Positions 6,873 through 6,929 of a stretch of 6,929 nt of DNA are shown here, in pieces. The position numbers and the translations under genes are program-made. The first letter of the stretch is position 1. Every line of letters starts with the position of its first letter. The notes under the pieces are model-generated. The model saw only the letters and a list, made by a program, of their open reading frames with translations. It was not told the origin of the DNA and made no database searches. The stretch is from Flammeovirgaceae bacterium UBA4659. Lineage in GTDB: Bacteria > Bacteroidota > Bacteroidia > Cytophagales > Cyclobacteriaceae. Where the stretch lies: contig DHLV01000038.1 of the NCBI GenBank assembly GCA_002405445.1, positions 7,434 through 14,362 on the forward strand, given 5' to 3'.

Positions 6873-6906
6873 AAAAAAAAAAAGACCTCACCGCGTGTGA
6901 GGTCTT
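6873..6906 (-). terminator. Strong intrinsic terminator, mainly leftward, possibly bidirectional
   Basis: AAGACCTCAC (6882-6891) and GTGAGGTCTT (6897-6906) form a perfect 10-bp stem with a five-base loop. On the leftward strand the stem is followed by eleven U residues, from the A-run at 6873-6883. This points to a leftward gene ending beyond the right edge. On the rightward strand only CGTTTTG follows (6907-6913), a weaker U-run that may still stop transcription. The stem shares the AAGACCTC start with the terminator upstream of thyA. Confidence 0.85.
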
Positions 6907-6929
6907 CGTTTTGATCTGCAATGCCTCAC

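Noticed and set aside
6666..6914. An 82-codon plus-strand frame starting at TTG
   Set aside because: It reads through the A-run and both arms of the terminator hairpin, giving KKKK and a basic tail, so it is unlikely to be translated.

Overview
The window looks like ordinary chromosomal DNA from a member of the Bacteroidota, most likely a Cytophagales-type bacterium. This is an inference from several signs: Bacteroidota-style secreted proteins and lipoproteins, starts with no clear Shine-Dalgarno sequence, moderate GC, and one TAnnTTTG-type promoter box. The species cannot be named from the sequence alone.

Layout. Positions 1-2423 hold a leftward operon: the beta subunit of an iron-sulfur L-serine ammonia-lyase (1746-2423), a TolC-type outer-membrane efflux protein (299-1744), and the N-terminal third or so of a HlyD/RND-type periplasmic adaptor (1-281, cut by the window edge). 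The first two genes are 1 base apart and the last two 17 bases apart, so they are probably cotranscribed. A 127-base divergent region with an 8-bp inverted repeat separates this operon from a rightward gene (2551-4143). That gene encodes a secreted protein with a transglutaminase-like Cys/His core and C-terminal TPR-like helices.

This rightward gene meets the next leftward operon tail to tail, and the two stop codons overlap in four bases. The second leftward operon is thyA (4912-5706, thymidylate synthase with every catalytic residue at its E. coli position), followed 4 bases later by a lipoprotein with YwqK/MORN-variant repeats (4140-4907). Upstream of thyA is a cysteine-containing lipoprotein of unknown function (5802-6653), which ends in an intrinsic terminator. 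The last 276 bases hold that gene's upstream region, a candidate rightward promoter and a second strong leftward terminator, presumably for a gene beyond the right edge.

Functionally this is a mix of housekeeping (dTMP synthesis, serine deamination), efflux and envelope proteins. I see no mobile element, CRISPR array, RNA gene, defence system or clear sign of horizontal transfer. The points most worth a second look are small: a 12-bp perfect inverted repeat that competes with the terminator just upstream of thyA, a promoter/short-ORF/terminator arrangement at the right end, and the coupling of a serine-deaminase subunit to an efflux operon. I do not find convincing evidence for a new biological system.
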